Shown one piece after another: positions 1 to 13,600 of a DNA stretch of 64,000 bases; the stretch's first letter is position 1, and each line of letters opens with the position of its first letter. Origin of the DNA: Acanthaster planci (Eukaryota > Echinodermata > Asteroidea > Valvatida > Acanthasteridae); the NCBI RefSeq assembly GCF_001949145.1, contig NW_019091591.1, positions 14,127-78,126 on the forward strand. The letters are read 5' to 3'. Position numbers and translations under genes: made by a program. The notes beneath the pieces are model-generated. The model did no database searches, had not been told where the DNA came from, and worked only from the letters and a program-made list of their open reading frames with translations.

Positions 1-649
1 CTTCATCTTCCATGCATGTTGTGCCCTGAACACGGAAAACTGTTTGCAAGCACGTGGCTGCGATCTGTTCCAAGCACGTCCACAGTTCAAAGATTTCCTT
101 GATCTTTCACGTAGTCACGAACTGGCCAGCCATTTGGAACAAGTTCAATGACAAAACTTTACTGAAGAAAAATTCTTGAAGTGAAAAATGTGACCCATAC
201 TGAATAGCTCTTGGCAGCTATTTTGCCTTCGTGCACGGGAGTAACACTATCCTCTCATAGTCTATGAAGCATTCTTTTTTCCGGGGCAAGCCCAAGGAAA
301 AACAGAAGGGTCAATACATCAACGAAGGTGGATAGCTTTACTACACGAGAAAAAGTAGTCAACATTTACTTAGAAATCCACGGATTCTGCTTAATTTAAA
401 GGATATCTAATTAATATGATAAATAAAAGAAAGTTACGTCTGATTGACATGGGCGAAGCCCGAATTCTTTCCTGGGCCTGAGGGGAAAAACAGGGAAATA
501 TCTGAGGGGAAATTTCCTGGGCGGGCAAAGCAGTAATCAGCTAAAAGATGCAAAGATGCTTAGCAATTAATGAACAATGGGCAATTTTGAGGGTTGTTCC
601 AAGCAAAGTGATGATTTCCGTTCTTTTCATCCCAGTCTAATCTTGGTGT

Positions 650-681
650 TTTTTTTTTTTTTGGTTGGTTGGTTGGTTGGT
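650..681. repeat. Poly-T and (GGTT)n tract
   Basis: A T run of about 14 is followed by five GGTT units. Confidence 0.9.
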
Positions 682-873
682 TTCCCCCATTTTATCTTTT
701 TCCCTGGGGAGCAACCATCCCCTTTCCCCCTCGTGACACCCAAGCTATTTGAATACAACATTTCTGTAGAATTTTATACCAACTTTTTGCCAAACTGTAC
801 CGTTTCACGAAATGTTAGAACCCACTTCTGTAGGGCTGGCACTTCAGAATACGCGTAACCCATAAACAATTAT

Positions 874-1215
874 GTGCCCGGCAGAAGGACATAAGCACAT
901 AGGCCCTTTTGCCGGGAAGCATGATCACTGCAAAAAACTTTTCCCAGCAAAAGGACGAAAGTATGCAACTATTGTATATTAATGAAATATGAAGATTTCT
1001 TGGCAAAAAGTAAAAAAAAAATGCCCAAATCCTTTACTCAGTTGTTCAAAGGTTGCTTTTTGTACAGCCTAGGTTGATTTTGTAGTAAATTATATCCGTT
1101 TTTATTAAATAGAGAAAGTGTTTCTTACGCCCTTTTGCCGGGAACATTTTTTTCTGCCGTGATCATTCTTCCCGGCGAAAGGGCGTAAGTGCGCTTACGC
1201 CCTTCTGCCGGGCAC
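874..1215. mobile_element. MITE-like element with ~90-bp inverted ends
   Basis: The left end GTGCCCGGCAGAAGGACATAAG... to about 965 is matched in reverse by about 1121-1215 ending ...CTTACGCCCTTCTGCCGGGCAC. The motif CCCTTTTGCCGGGAA recurs within both ends. No coding capacity. Confidence 0.8.
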
Positions 1216-1407
1216 CCGACGTAATGCAGTCTGCATTTTCACGCAATACCAGTGGTCATACGTTCCTTGGTTGCTACGGATAGAGTCCTTTGGTTGCTAC
1301 GTGTAGTTAGCTTGGCCGTAAAAGGCCAAATAGCTAGAACAACGAATGTCATGTGACTACTTCTCCGCCAATCAAGATGAACAACCTGTTGGTGAGGTGT
1401 TAACCTA

Positions 1408-1429
1408 ATAATAATAATAATAATAAAAA
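1408..1429. repeat. (AAT)n microsatellite
   Basis: About seven AAT units. Confidence 0.9.
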
Positions 1430-2358
1430 ACATGGCTCGCTCACGATCAAGCTCACAGAATTCAAACGGCAACCCGAAGGAGGGGGGCACAAACTTAAAT
1501 CCGGAGAGGAAACCTCGGAGATCTCAATAGGGAGCTGCAGCAAAGGCAGTGCTAGAAGATATTGTCAAAAGTAACTGTGCATCTGTTACGTCTGAAGTGT
1601 GAAGGAAGAAAATCTTTATTTACGGTAAATATCAAACACTTATATTGAAGCAATAGATATACACTTATATACACATGCATACAATAATGATATCAACAGG
1701 AACGAATGTACATATAGTAGGCCTACATTTGGGGGGGGGGTCAGTCCCACAAAGTATTTTGCATCTAATCGTGACCCAAAAAATAAGTGAACTCATGGAC
1801 AAAATGTCAGAGCAGTTTCAATTCAACCAAATTGGTTGTCAGTATGTGAAAAGACACGAAGAGTACTCTCCTTTATGAATGGGGTATACTCGGTAATATT
1901 ATTCAATGCAAAGCAAATCCTTTATCAAAAACACACACTGACAAGGCTTATGTGCTTGATTAATTTGACATTATTATAGGTTTTGTCGACCAATTTCAAA
2001 AAAGAGTTCCCGTTCATCATAACAGGTTTAAAATCCATACACATATTTTTCTTTCGTTCATACTGGGGTTTCTTCTTTCTTTCTATCTATCACATAAACT
2101 TTCTTTTTCATCCAAACATGTGTACGTTTTAGTCATTCTTTTTAACTAATTTCGATTCAAATATTTTAACCTACCCCAAATTAACCCTCCATCTTACAGA
2201 TATTGGTGCATAAGATTTACTGAAGTGCAAAGTCTGTGTGTTTTTTCTTGCTTAGGCCTACATATTTCATACTTTTTTAAACTTTAAGTGTTCAATTTAG
2301 ATGTGATACCACTTATGTAAGGCATTCCATATATTTCTTTCATGGTAAAATTTGCTTT

Positions 2359-2417
2359 TTAACCCTAACCCCCCTCAATCCTTCACCTGTTGGAGGACTG
2401 AGGAGGGTTAGGGTTAA
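2359..2417 (-). repeat. 59-bp TTAACCCTAA palindrome, copy 1
   Basis: 24-base arms TTAACCCTAACCCCCCTCAA... and ...GGAGGGTTAGGGTTAA surround an 11-base loop, TCACCTGTTGG. It is in reverse orientation relative to the copies at 14980 and 50924. Two arm mismatches. Confidence 0.92.
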
Positions 2418-3668
2418 ACCTGGAGGAATAAGATTAATGATATCCCTACTCCATAGTCTTAATACATGCACAAACTCAGCCTTTTTATCACAACACAGTC
2501 GCTTGTACAAGGCTGCCTCAACATTTCTTGTGACGGTGTACAGGAACTATGCAACACTGACAATTCCACATGAAAAGTTAAATGGAGAAAGAAAACTAAG
2601 GCACTTCGATTGTGTGAATATGAAAACAGTTTGTTTTCTAGTGCATTTCTCTACATTTTTTGTCTTTTGCTTTCCTGGAAAACTCACTCTAAAGTCATTC
2701 ATATGCATGCAAATAGAAATCAGGAAGCACCTGCCATAAGTAACCAACGGCTTTAATTGTTTAAGCATGAAAACAAAGTTTGCACAGTTATTTGTAAGTC
2801 CTTTCTGTTTTCTTTCCTAGAAAATCCACTTTGATATATGGATCAAGAACCTTCCCAAGGCCTCCGATGAATTTAAATGGACGAAGGGACTATTTGAAGC
2901 ATAATCCACTCATCTAACAAATGACTGTTCGGAACATAAAATCAAATGACAGTTTTGGATGTTGTAATTGTGATGCAAAGAAGCACTCAATCTAAAATGC
3001 ATCTACATGGCCATACACTGAATGGCATGAGTTTTTAATAAAACTGGCAAGGAAAACCAAAAGAGTGGTGAATTTTGGGGGCAGCTTTTTAGCTGAGCCG
3101 ATTTGACCGACTAGTTTTGGTTTTGTGCCAATAGCTTCCAGCAAGCCCTACACAATTTCAACGTGACACTGAAGCGGAAAAAATGTGACAACCATTGTTA
3201 AAATATTGTGTGACTTGATTCAATACACATGTAGTTTGCTGTATGCTTTGAGTTGCACTGAACAATGCAGTCTTATTGCAGTCTTGACACACTGACTATC
3301 AGCTACGAGTACACACATATTCACAGGTGTACCAGATTCCACCACTATGAATACACTCATAGGAAATGAGAGGCTATTGTAATGTAAATATGAATACACT
3401 GGCATCACTGAAGAACATGACAAATATGCTGTTGGCAGTGTGGAGGGCGTAAACATCTGTAAAATGCTTATGTTCAGAAGACACCTGAAAGGTACCTGTT
3501 AAATATGCCCACGTGCTTCCAATGCTTGGCAAATGGAACGCCCCTTTGAAATTGTGCGCGGCAGTCAACCTGTTGAACAGGTCAATGATAACTGGAAAGA
3601 CAAAAGCAGTCACCTCTCTGAAACGAGACGGTAGATCTCAGTCACAAAATCACTGATCCAGGAAGACT

Positions 3669-4660
3669 TCACACCAAGGGTGGACTAAATCTTTCTTCCT
3701 CAGTTCCTTTCTTTTCAAATCTTGCAATGCTCCTTGCAACACTCTGCTCAATAGTTCTGGATACCAGGCTTGATCCCAGGCCAGGCGAGTCCTCCTTGGA
3801 CCTCTGCCCTGTGTTCCCACTGCCAGGGGAATGGGACAAAAGCTGCTGGGCTATTTCCTCGTTGTCCTCATACTCAAAGTCAGACGAGGACACCAGGGTG
3901 TTGGTGGAGGCTCTGGAATCGGTGTGTCCGGCCAGTGAGTCCGGAGTTCCTCTGGAATCTAGGCTTGACCCAGCAAGTGGTTTGGCCGCTTTGGTTCTGC
4001 TGCTCCTCGCTATTTGTCTTGATAAGGGAGGCTGTGGCAAGGAGTCCAAAGCCTCTGAAGCTACAGAGAGCTGGGGCTTATGCCCCACAGAAGAGGAAAA
4101 AGTGTCCTTGGCAGAGGTAGATGGCTTCGGCGATCCGGTGGATGTTCTGGGTCTGCTGGGAGCACCGTTCCTGCTCCGAATCCTGGAGGGTGGAGGCTCG
4201 GGCGACTTGAGGGAAGCCGAGACGGCAGGGAAGTCGGTGCTGTTTGAGAAGCTTCTCAGTGACAGGCTGGTCTTAACAGCTGACTCTGCACCCTGGTTGG
4301 AGCCCGTGTTGGACCTGTGAGGCTGGGGTGACTGCTGTGAATGTCGAGGTGATGGAGGTGTGTCCTGGCCATCCAGGGATAGATTCTGATTGGCCGCTGT
4401 GTTGTGCTGGGTCGAAGTTCGGCTGAATACAGTTGGGCTCAGATCCTGGGCTGAATCCTGCGGGCCACTGTGACCATTGACCGTCCCTCCTCTAACTGAC
4501 CCCTGGCCAGATGTTGCATCGCGCAGTGTCCTGAAATCGTCCTCTGCCGGCCCGTCCTGGACCCTCCTTGCAATGTCCATGATCATTCCGGTGGTCGACG
4601 CAACAGTGGACGTTGCTCTCGGGTTCCTCAACAACTCTTTGATGGTGCTTTGGGAGACCA
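3669..4660 (-). CDS. FSIP1: FSIP1 terminal exon with long serine-rich tail
   Basis: The acceptor TTGCAG is the one of two adjacent AGs that keeps the frame open; the other reaches a stop after a few codons. The exon opens with VSQSTIKELLRNP, like the vertebrate S-R-S-I-I-S-K-L-L segment. About 300 residues of Ser/Thr/Pro-rich, probably disordered sequence follow, ending in a short charged helix (SRTIEQSVARSIARFEKKG) before TGA at 3669-3671. This tail is much longer than in mammals. Confidence 0.88.
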
Positions 4661-7600
4661 CTGCAACTGTTGACATCAAATAGACAAGAACTGAGACTGC
4701 CAAAAGTCTTCGGAAATATTTTAAAGTAGATATCTAAGCTTGCTCCCGCACAGCCAAGATTCACTGGTGCATTCTGCAAGATCAGGGCTTATGGGGGAAT
4801 ATTTGGCGAGTTACCCTCATTTTTTCATTGTACTGCAGAGCTAAAATTCAAGAGTATCTGAACCGGTATCAAGATCTTGAATTGTTGACAAAAGCTCTAA
4901 TAGTTTGGCTACGACTTATTTCATAAAATTGGCACTTAAAGTCCAACTACTCTAGACAGCCAAGTGGAACCTCATTGAGGACATGACTTACAAGACTGTG
5001 AATCGCTGCCCTCCGATCGGGATGTCAGCATCTGCTCAGTGTCCAGTGAGCTGACAGGTGTGAGCAAGCTCAGTCTGCTTTCCGAGAGGCAAGACTCCCT
5101 TGCATCAGCTAGCAGCTTCTGCAAGACATCCTCTGGAAGTCTTGGCGTTGCCTCCTGAGGGTTTCATGTACACAGTGATTAGAGTTAGACCAGTGATTAG
5201 ACAATTGGAAATAACTTGATAATATCCATGCTTTTTTGTTAATATAGTCCATGGAATAGCCGCTTCAATGAAAGAGGTCTTAACAGCCATTAGTCAAGGT
5301 GACTGCAGCCTTGATTGAAGTAGACTTGAATCAAGTCGGACTTACACTGCTCTTCCCCAGCCAACCCTTCACTAGTCTGTACACAATGATATGGTCGTTG
5401 CACTCGGCAGCTCGAATAACTCTCGTAAAGGCATCCTCATTTGATAGCCTTTATTGTACATCGTTTACGTATGTCAAACATTACAGTAAGTCTGACTCGA
5501 CGGATGAGCCAATCAGACCCCCTGTCTGTGATGTGTAGTTATTCATTATTGCATATGAACGACATGTCTTGCATAATGTATACGGAATTTCCACCAATCA
5601 AAAGAGGTCAAACTTGGAATTCCACCAATTAAAGTAGTCAGCCACGTAGACTTGGCATTACACTGCAGGTATGAACAATGTAAAAACAAGTCTGGCAATT
5701 TGATTGGCTGCTACCAGTTTTGGTAGATGAGCCCATTCGCCGTGTACAAAAAAGTTAGCAGATTCGTCAAGTTGGGATTTCTGACCTCTCGGTTATAAGT
5801 GGACACAAAAAGACGCAGTCTCCATATCCAAAGTATAACGCAGACAATGTCACAGAGGATCCTGACTTGGTTAAGTCTATGATTGAAGTTATCAATTCAC
5901 AGTATTTGAAAAAAGATTCGTACGCAATTGGATTCACTGCCAGTTGCAATGACCAGCTTTATTAACTTGCATTTTGGGCCTTCACCTTCATTACTAATTT
6001 TAGGAGAAAAAAATAAATTTTTCTGACAGAGAAGCTGCTATCTTGTTTCAAACACCAAGATGGTGGAAATCCTTGATTTGGGGTGGTCTGGGACATAACT
6101 CTGTATGGATAATTAGTGTTCATGCAGGTGGCAGCCTATCCTACCTTTTCCCAACATTGAGTCATTTAGCATGAAGCAATATGGTTTGGTCAAAGACGCT
6201 CATGACAACAGGCTATGACCTCACCCGCTGGTAGTTTGTTAAGTAATATGCATGCTTCACATGTGGACTAAAATTACTGTGGCAACATCTTGACTTTAAA
6301 GCTACAAACATATACGATGTTGGTGCAGATTTGGCAATTACTTGTATCCAATACAATGTGTTAAACATGGCGTTGTATTTTAGATTGTGAGGGGCCATTA
6401 CCTGGGCCTTGTAACTATCTTCATCCGCTGAAGAGTAGACGTGACCAGACCGAGGCGATGCTTGGAGGATGGAGTCGGTTTCCGTGGCAGCCCTGGAACT
6501 CAGCTCCGAGCACTGCTCCAACAGCTCGGACAGGTTCTCTTGAGACAGACGCGGGGACTTATAGATCTGGAGTGGAAGCAAAGCAAGGGAGACATCATCT
6601 CAAGACATCCCTATCCACGAGGGTGTTCTCCTCTGCATGGGCAAAACATGCTACACCATGTACGCTACAGTAACGATGCAAGCAGGCCTACCTCTCTCTC
6701 CACACGGTTCTCAAGGTATTCCAGCTCAACCTCAATCCTCTTCAGTCGCTCCTGCTGTGTCCTCTCATCTTTAGTGTCTTTAAGGATCTTCTCACCGGGT
6801 TCATCTCTATAGTAGCTGCCTCTCCCCTACAACAACAGAAACCACACTGAAAATTGTTGATTGGAATGAAAATGAAAACATGTAGACTGGTGACGGGATC
6901 TCTATACACCCAGGGCAATACGCAGCTCCTGACATGTATCTGGTGTCCAGATGTCATGGTGATTCTTTCTCCCATGTGTCCTGAATGTTTGAATGCTGTG
7001 TAAGCCCTCTGATTGGTCGGTGGGTTCTGAGGGATACTACGACACTATTTTGCTCACTGCTAAAGAAATGGGCACAGACAGTCCATCCTCAGCCACTGCC
7101 AACATAGGATGCACTCCAGTCATTCACAATAGCAAAACAATGCTGCACTTCTTTCACAATTTTTGTTGACTGCATTTTTCGTTCTCCTGGAGGAAATTGC
7201 TCAGGTGCTTAGCTGTGAGCCTGGACAGTTTGAAGGTCATGTCAGCAAAACGCAGCTACCAGTGTCACCGCACAGTACACCCAATCTATTCAATTTCATG
7301 GAGCAGCTAAGTGGAATATATGACCAACGACATCTTCTCAGCTGAGTATTTCCAGAAATCCGAGCCCAACCCCAGTTATTCCATGCATGGCATTTGGGCA
7401 TCTACATAAACTGATTTTTGACAAGCAGTTTAAAGCAAAGATCTCACTTGAAAATGGCATTATTTGGGGCTGATTTTTTTAATTCTAAAGACAACACGAT
7501 ATGGCAGCCAACTTTGGATATACAGCCAAAGTACCAAACAGCACAAACACTGATTCACCGGAGTCATATGAACAGTATTTTTGTATGGTATTTCTTATAA

Positions 7601-10600
7601 CAACCTCGTATTTTTAAACACTCCAGGGCACCCCCAAAGGAGAGATGTTTGCTACAGCAACACGCCCTGCACAGTGGCCAGTGGTTAGAGTTTAACACAC
7701 GGTCCACCTCCACAGAATTTGTGTGTGTGTACAAAATAAATGGGGATTAGCATGTTTAAACTTCAGCCACCGGCGAGTTGACATGCTCTTGATGTTTTTA
7801 CCAAAGATCGTATAGCACCAAAGGCGCAAGATGGATAACTCTGCCCAAAAGGTGTAATTACCATGGGTGCCATTGAGCAAGCAATACGCCCGCGCAGTTT
7901 ACAGTAATGCTTGGGCAGGCTCACCAGGTGCACGTGCCTGCCGCGGCGCCTGCGCATTAATGTGTATTGCGCAGGCGTATTGTTTGCTCAAATGGCACCT
8001 ACGCAATTACAAGGTTTTACGTGTATTTACAGTGAAGTTCACTATCTTGCGCTTCGCGGCGCTATACGATCTTTGGTTTTTACCCATCAGCCATATCTGT
8101 GTACATGGACAGCCGGGTCAATGCATCCATGGTCTTAAAGTGTTTAAACTGGGCCTCTGGGTTTGTGAAGTGAGTGAGCTTCCTCTCAGCACTTTGACAT
8201 AAAAAGCATTCAGTCAAACAGAAAGCATCAAAGCGATTTTCGTCAGCTTGGGATTACCTGCGACGGGGTAGTGCTGATGTGTTCAAAGTCCTCAGCAGGG
8301 AGCAGAGCCTTGAGCTTGGCGTCGATGTCCAGGAGAGCTTGCTGCTCGTCGGCATCAGGGATGTAGCCCACTCCAGCTGACAGCTGCAAGGCATTCATGC
8401 CATGGGTGCTGTCCGCCTGGAGTTAAGAAATGACAACAACGAAAGTACATAGGCTGGTTTCCTCTTTGAGTATGATGTAATGGCTAGGATAACCCCTTTC
8501 TATTTTTAGGTGCCCCCCTTCTATTTTTAGGCACAACACATACAGTGTCGTGCACATCAGCTACTTTTTCAACAGTGCAAAAGTTGAGGTACCTATGCAT
8601 ACAAATACAAAGAAAAATTGAGAAACTATTTTTGACTTGTAATGCATGCTGGGAATTTACGAAAAAGCAATTTATACAAGCCCTAACATTCATGACACTG
8701 CCAAGAAACCATGGGAATTTGTTCAGAGAATTACAGCCAATTTAGAAAAGTTTTGACGCACCACGTGGCTCTGAGTCATGTCCGAGTGGTCCCCAACCAG
8801 CATGATTACAATCTCTTTTTTACAAGCGAGGGTTTGAAAACCAAAAAATTCTGGGACATGCACCCATGCGCTTGAGTACTTCTGTCTATAAAGTTTCATT
8901 TCTACAAAAATACAGTAAAAACATGCTGTCTTTGATATCTTTTCCACTTAAAAACTAAAGCACCTACTGTCCACCTGTCACTATTCTCTGGCTTTGTTCA
9001 CACCAGTTCAGCTAAGTACTGGCTATAACTGACAATGTCATTCCTACAGATGACGTGCCCACTGACAGTAAGTGCATGCATACTGCCTGGATTTACATCC
9101 AGCTTGCTTCGACCTGTCTGCCACACTGTGACCATTACACTACACCAAAAGTACGACTTTATAATATCATATGTATCAAGATTTTCAGTAATGAACAGGT
9201 TTCTCGTGTGCTTTTTTACACAAGAAGTCATCTCCACGTGATCACAATGCACTATTCTGTAAAAACATGGCACAGAACATTTTACATTTCTCTGGTAGGT
9301 AATTGAGGATTTGCTAAGTTGACACACACTAACTTTCTCCTCCTCATCCACCAGCATCTCGACGTCTTGCAGCAACTCCTCCAGACGCTTCTTCTCGTCG
9401 TCTGTCATGGCGATAACATTCCCTGCATCGCTAGCCAACTGTGGACATGAAAATGAACGACCAAATCAAAATAGTGTGCATAAACGCTAGGTCTTGCTCT
9501 TGCAAACGCTGCCCTGCAAAATTTGTAATGGTGACAAACACCATTTACATTTATGTAAAACAGTTATCAAGCACTTTTGCATGTTAAAATCAAGGTTCCC
9601 TCTCTTAGAAGCACTTTTGATTTTGCATACGGAAAACAGCAAAATGTAAACACTGCCATTTTTGGCAATGTATAAGTGATCACTTAGCATGCAACACTAT
9701 GAGTAGACTGTAATCATGTGTCAGCCATCTTGAATTGAAAGTGAGGTAAAACCTTTCATTTTGGGAACCTGAGACTAAAAATAACAGCGATAAAATAAAA
9801 GTTCATACAAATTCATGCCAATTTTTGTTTCCAATAAATTTGTGATAAATGATATCAAAATGTTTTATGCTGTGTCTGAAAGCGAGGTTTGGAACCCCCC
9901 AAAAATCTGGCACCATGCCATTGAAAAGATTGCACTGAATAATAGATTCAGGGAACAGGATTTGTGAAAAATGACTCCCCGTGAAATAAGGTCTATCAGC
10001 AGTTTGAAAGCTGGTAGATTTAAATGCTGATATTTTGTGTTTCAGAGTTGGGTCATTCTACAAATTGGGGGTCATTTTTCTCTGTTCCTGTAACGTCTGG
10101 CATTTGATTTTTCATGTTTAGAGCTCATTGTTTAATTTGAAGACTGAATAAGTACTGCAAATTTCCTCCCGAACAATTAAAAATAGTTTGAAATCAATTT
10201 CAGTGATACATCCCTTGTCAAACTTGTCAGATGGTATACATGTCAGAGGTAACAGGGACAGAAAAATGCTACACTTTGGACCCCAAATTTATAGAATGAC
10301 CCACCTGCTTAATAACCCCTGCATGGCAAACAAATGGTGCTGACGTTATAGTTCCAAAAACCGACATAGTGATCCTTCTTTTCTAACAAACATTGTTCAT
10401 AGCCAACATCTCAGCTCTTCATGGACCACAAACAGTTCACCATTTACATGTAGCTCTCTCCACTTCACCTGATTACATAGAAGGTAGTTATGAACCTACA
10501 ACTTTCCTCTCAGTGGAGTCAATCTTGACTTCAGTAACCAACTTAGAGCAGATGGTACTGCAACGCAGTCACTTGTGATAAACTTTTTGTGCAGAGGTGC

Positions 10601-13600
10601 AGCAAATTTTCCACAAACAAGGGTTGACCTTTGTTTCAAAGAATAGGCCAGGATTAGAAAGCAATACACTTAGTAGGTGATGTCCTAAAGAAAATTACTT
10701 TTAGCAGGTATGTAACCCCAGACAGAGTTTGGAGGTAACCAGGGCCCAACACAAGAAACTTACATCTATGTTCCTCTGGATGAAGTCATTGCCCCCTCCT
10801 GGCAACGTGTCATCTGGACCTTTGGCCTTTGACCTTTGCCTACCCCCACGCTTCGTCTTGCCCTCACCCGCTACTTGACTACTTCTGTCAGTGCTGTTTC
10901 CTGCTTGAAGTTTAGAATCTGGTGGAAATGCAGAACCAAAAAAAAAAAAAACTTGTGCAGGTGAGTCGGCACTTTCCTAGTTCCACTGGTAATGCGGATA
11001 GGGTTGTCACTCTGAATTCTTGGGAAGTTCTTCTCACTCCAAAGGGAGAAACGACCTTTTTTACACTGGGAATACGTAAGCACCTAGTCAGTTCCCCCAT
11101 TCAGTTCTTTGATGAATAATATTCAAAGAGCCGTATCCCCCTGAGAGATCCCTGTTCACCACTTCCCAGGTTGCATCGTGTATTTGGGACTTGATCCCCG
11201 GCTATGTGGTGTTTCAGGTTTCATGGCTTCAGACAAGCATCCCTGAACAAACATATTGGCAAATGGGAAGACTGGCCAACACTTGGCTGGAGAGCTCGGT
11301 TAGTAGAGCACCAGGACGGTGTTTAAAGAGGTCACATGTCCAGATTACACTCCAGTCAATTTCTCCGTTCATCTTTACAAATTAAAACAATCAGGGACAT
11401 GTACAACAATGCTTTTGAAGCACGGTCGAAATTGGGAGTCTATTTTGCACACCATAGCAGTGACTCTCGGACTGAATCACTGCATGATGCCCTCACCTAA
11501 TCCCATCCATCATAGTCAAAATACCTTTGTTTCTCTGGGCACCGTTAGCCTTGTCCCCAGCGATGGGTGTATCCCCTTCAGCTGGCTGGGTCTGGAATAC
11601 TGGATCCACTGGCTCCTGGTCCAGAGAAATCCCTGGAGACCCAAATGAAAATGATGTCATGCCAAAATCAATGTCAAAACCCTAGTCTTGCCCACTCCCC
11701 TAACGGTAAATATGATAAAAGCTATCCTGAAGGCTGTTCCACACAACAGGTGATTGTGAAGCGAACCGACATCACAAAACATCTGCAGCCAAATTTGCTT
11801 GAGTTGATACGCATTCAACTTTTGTGAATTCACAGCACAAACACTGCATCTGATGTCACAAAGCGGCATTTGTGTCCCTTTTGTGGCAAGTGTGTACCGA
11901 CGTTCAGTCTGGTTTCGAAACATTTCATCGTACAACTGGAATAAAATCAAACTGGAATGCTTTCTTGATGTTAACCAGATTGCTTTTTAATGACTTGAGC
12001 CAAAATCATATAGAAATCACCAGGGTTAAAGGGCTGGAAAGTTTCATGACCACAAAGGTACTTCTCCTCTGCATGGCAATGGGTACTTGCCCTGATGGAC
12101 TTAACAACGAGGAAGGGGTGGCAGTGTTGGGGTCCAGTCCATCCCAAGTCCTTTCACAAGGCCCCTTTGCACAATGCCTTTTTCCAAGACCAGTTGTGAG
12201 TAATTGGGTACTTGTTACTGGGGTCGTAATAAACAGTCATAGGGGTGGACGAGGACAGAGGAATGCTTCTGTCATAGCCCATCTGAATAGCATGTGACTC
12301 AGCTCATGACTGAGAGACTTGCGATGAGCTGGACGACAACGCTGATGAGAGGAGAGGGGGAGAATATGTCAGGGATGGGCTCGGGGCTGGTCTTGCTGAC
12401 CTTCACTGTGGCTGGCTGGAGGCACCAGTGCCAAGAAGCGGCTGGTGTTGTCTGACACCTCCCGCTGTTCATCCCTACCCTCTGGCTTGAGGCCCTGCAG
12501 CTCTCGCTCCATGTCACGATGGGCCTGCAGCCGCTGGCGTTTCACCTCCTTCTCCTAGGAGAGACACAAATATTGGTGATGCAACTCTATTGCCAAAGGG
12601 TCCATGCTAGGAATCGTCTCTGATATACACATTCTGTGAAACCGTCAGCTCCTAAAATAAAGCCAATTTTCGGTACAGTACCCAGCACATCAGTAGTCCG
12701 AGTATGGTACCTACATCAGGTTTATTTTTGGTAAATCTCATGAAACACTTTGCTACAGTGGGATGCCGCATTTGTCGATATTTAAAACCCACTCTAGGCC
12801 ATGTGACTTAGCAGCCATAATCTATTAGCTGTATTCCAACCTAATTCACTGATAAACACTTAAAACTGACTGTGTGTGGCATGTTAAGGAAGGACACTGT
12901 TGCCGTTGATGTCATTCAGTCATGGGATGTCATGAGAAAAACGCTTCAGTGAGAGCTGTGAGATTGTCGGAAAAAGATCATCTCTTTCAGTGTTAAACAG
13001 AAAATATTTGAGACAAACTGGCTGTACCTTGAGCACCTTCTTGGCCAGGATGCGGTCCAGTTGCTGCATCTTCCTCATGGCCTCTCGAATCTTGGGATCC
13101 GGGATGCTGTCCAGGGGATCAGGTCCGGTCGGCGATTTGTCAGCTCCACTGTTGCTACTTCTCTGATGACCCTCCTTGGATCTATCGTTGTTGTTGTGAC
13201 CATTGCTGTTTGGCTGCTGTGCACCCCCATCTTCTATTGACAAGGAAGGAAGCACATTCTGATTGATCTGTAAGGCTGTTTCTTTTTAATCCCTAATGAC
13301 AATAGATATTGAAGAAAAAACGAGGGATATCAAATAGTACGAAAAACATGCTGGCGAGACGCAAATCAACCACTCAAACACTGATACATCAACAACTATT
13401 ACTCAAGCTTTCTCCATACATGGGCTGATCCAGGTCAAATTTTTGGAGTAGGAAGAGTGTTGGCCAGAGGTACAATGTACTCTTTTCAATAAAGGCAAAG
13501 TAATTACATGTAAATACAGATTGTGTCATGTCCTATTAGTAAGCTTGAGAAACCCAAAGGCAATGCACACCACTAACCATGAAAGTTCTAGCAACAGAAT

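Larger units (their letters stand above)
1..3668. other. Non-coding flank downstream of FSIP1
   Basis: No convincing gene. It contains the MITE at 874-1215, the 59-bp palindrome at 2359, simple repeats, and a small tandem CCTTTGGTTGCTACG pair near 1262-1302. The part next to 3668 is probably FSIP1 3' UTR, but no clear minus-strand AATAAA was located. Confidence 0.6.

Noticed and set aside
2359-2417. Interstitial telomere tract
   Set aside because: Only one TTAGGG unit is present per arm, and the fixed 59-bp palindrome recurs elsewhere, so it is not a telomeric array.
3727-4320. Plus-strand open frame of 197 codons
   Set aside because: It is antisense to the FSIP1 terminal exon, whose minus-strand frame is in phase with eleven other exons.
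11872-12297. Plus-strand frame of 141 codons
   Set aside because: It lies in an FSIP1 intron without splice signals, domain content or coding-like composition.
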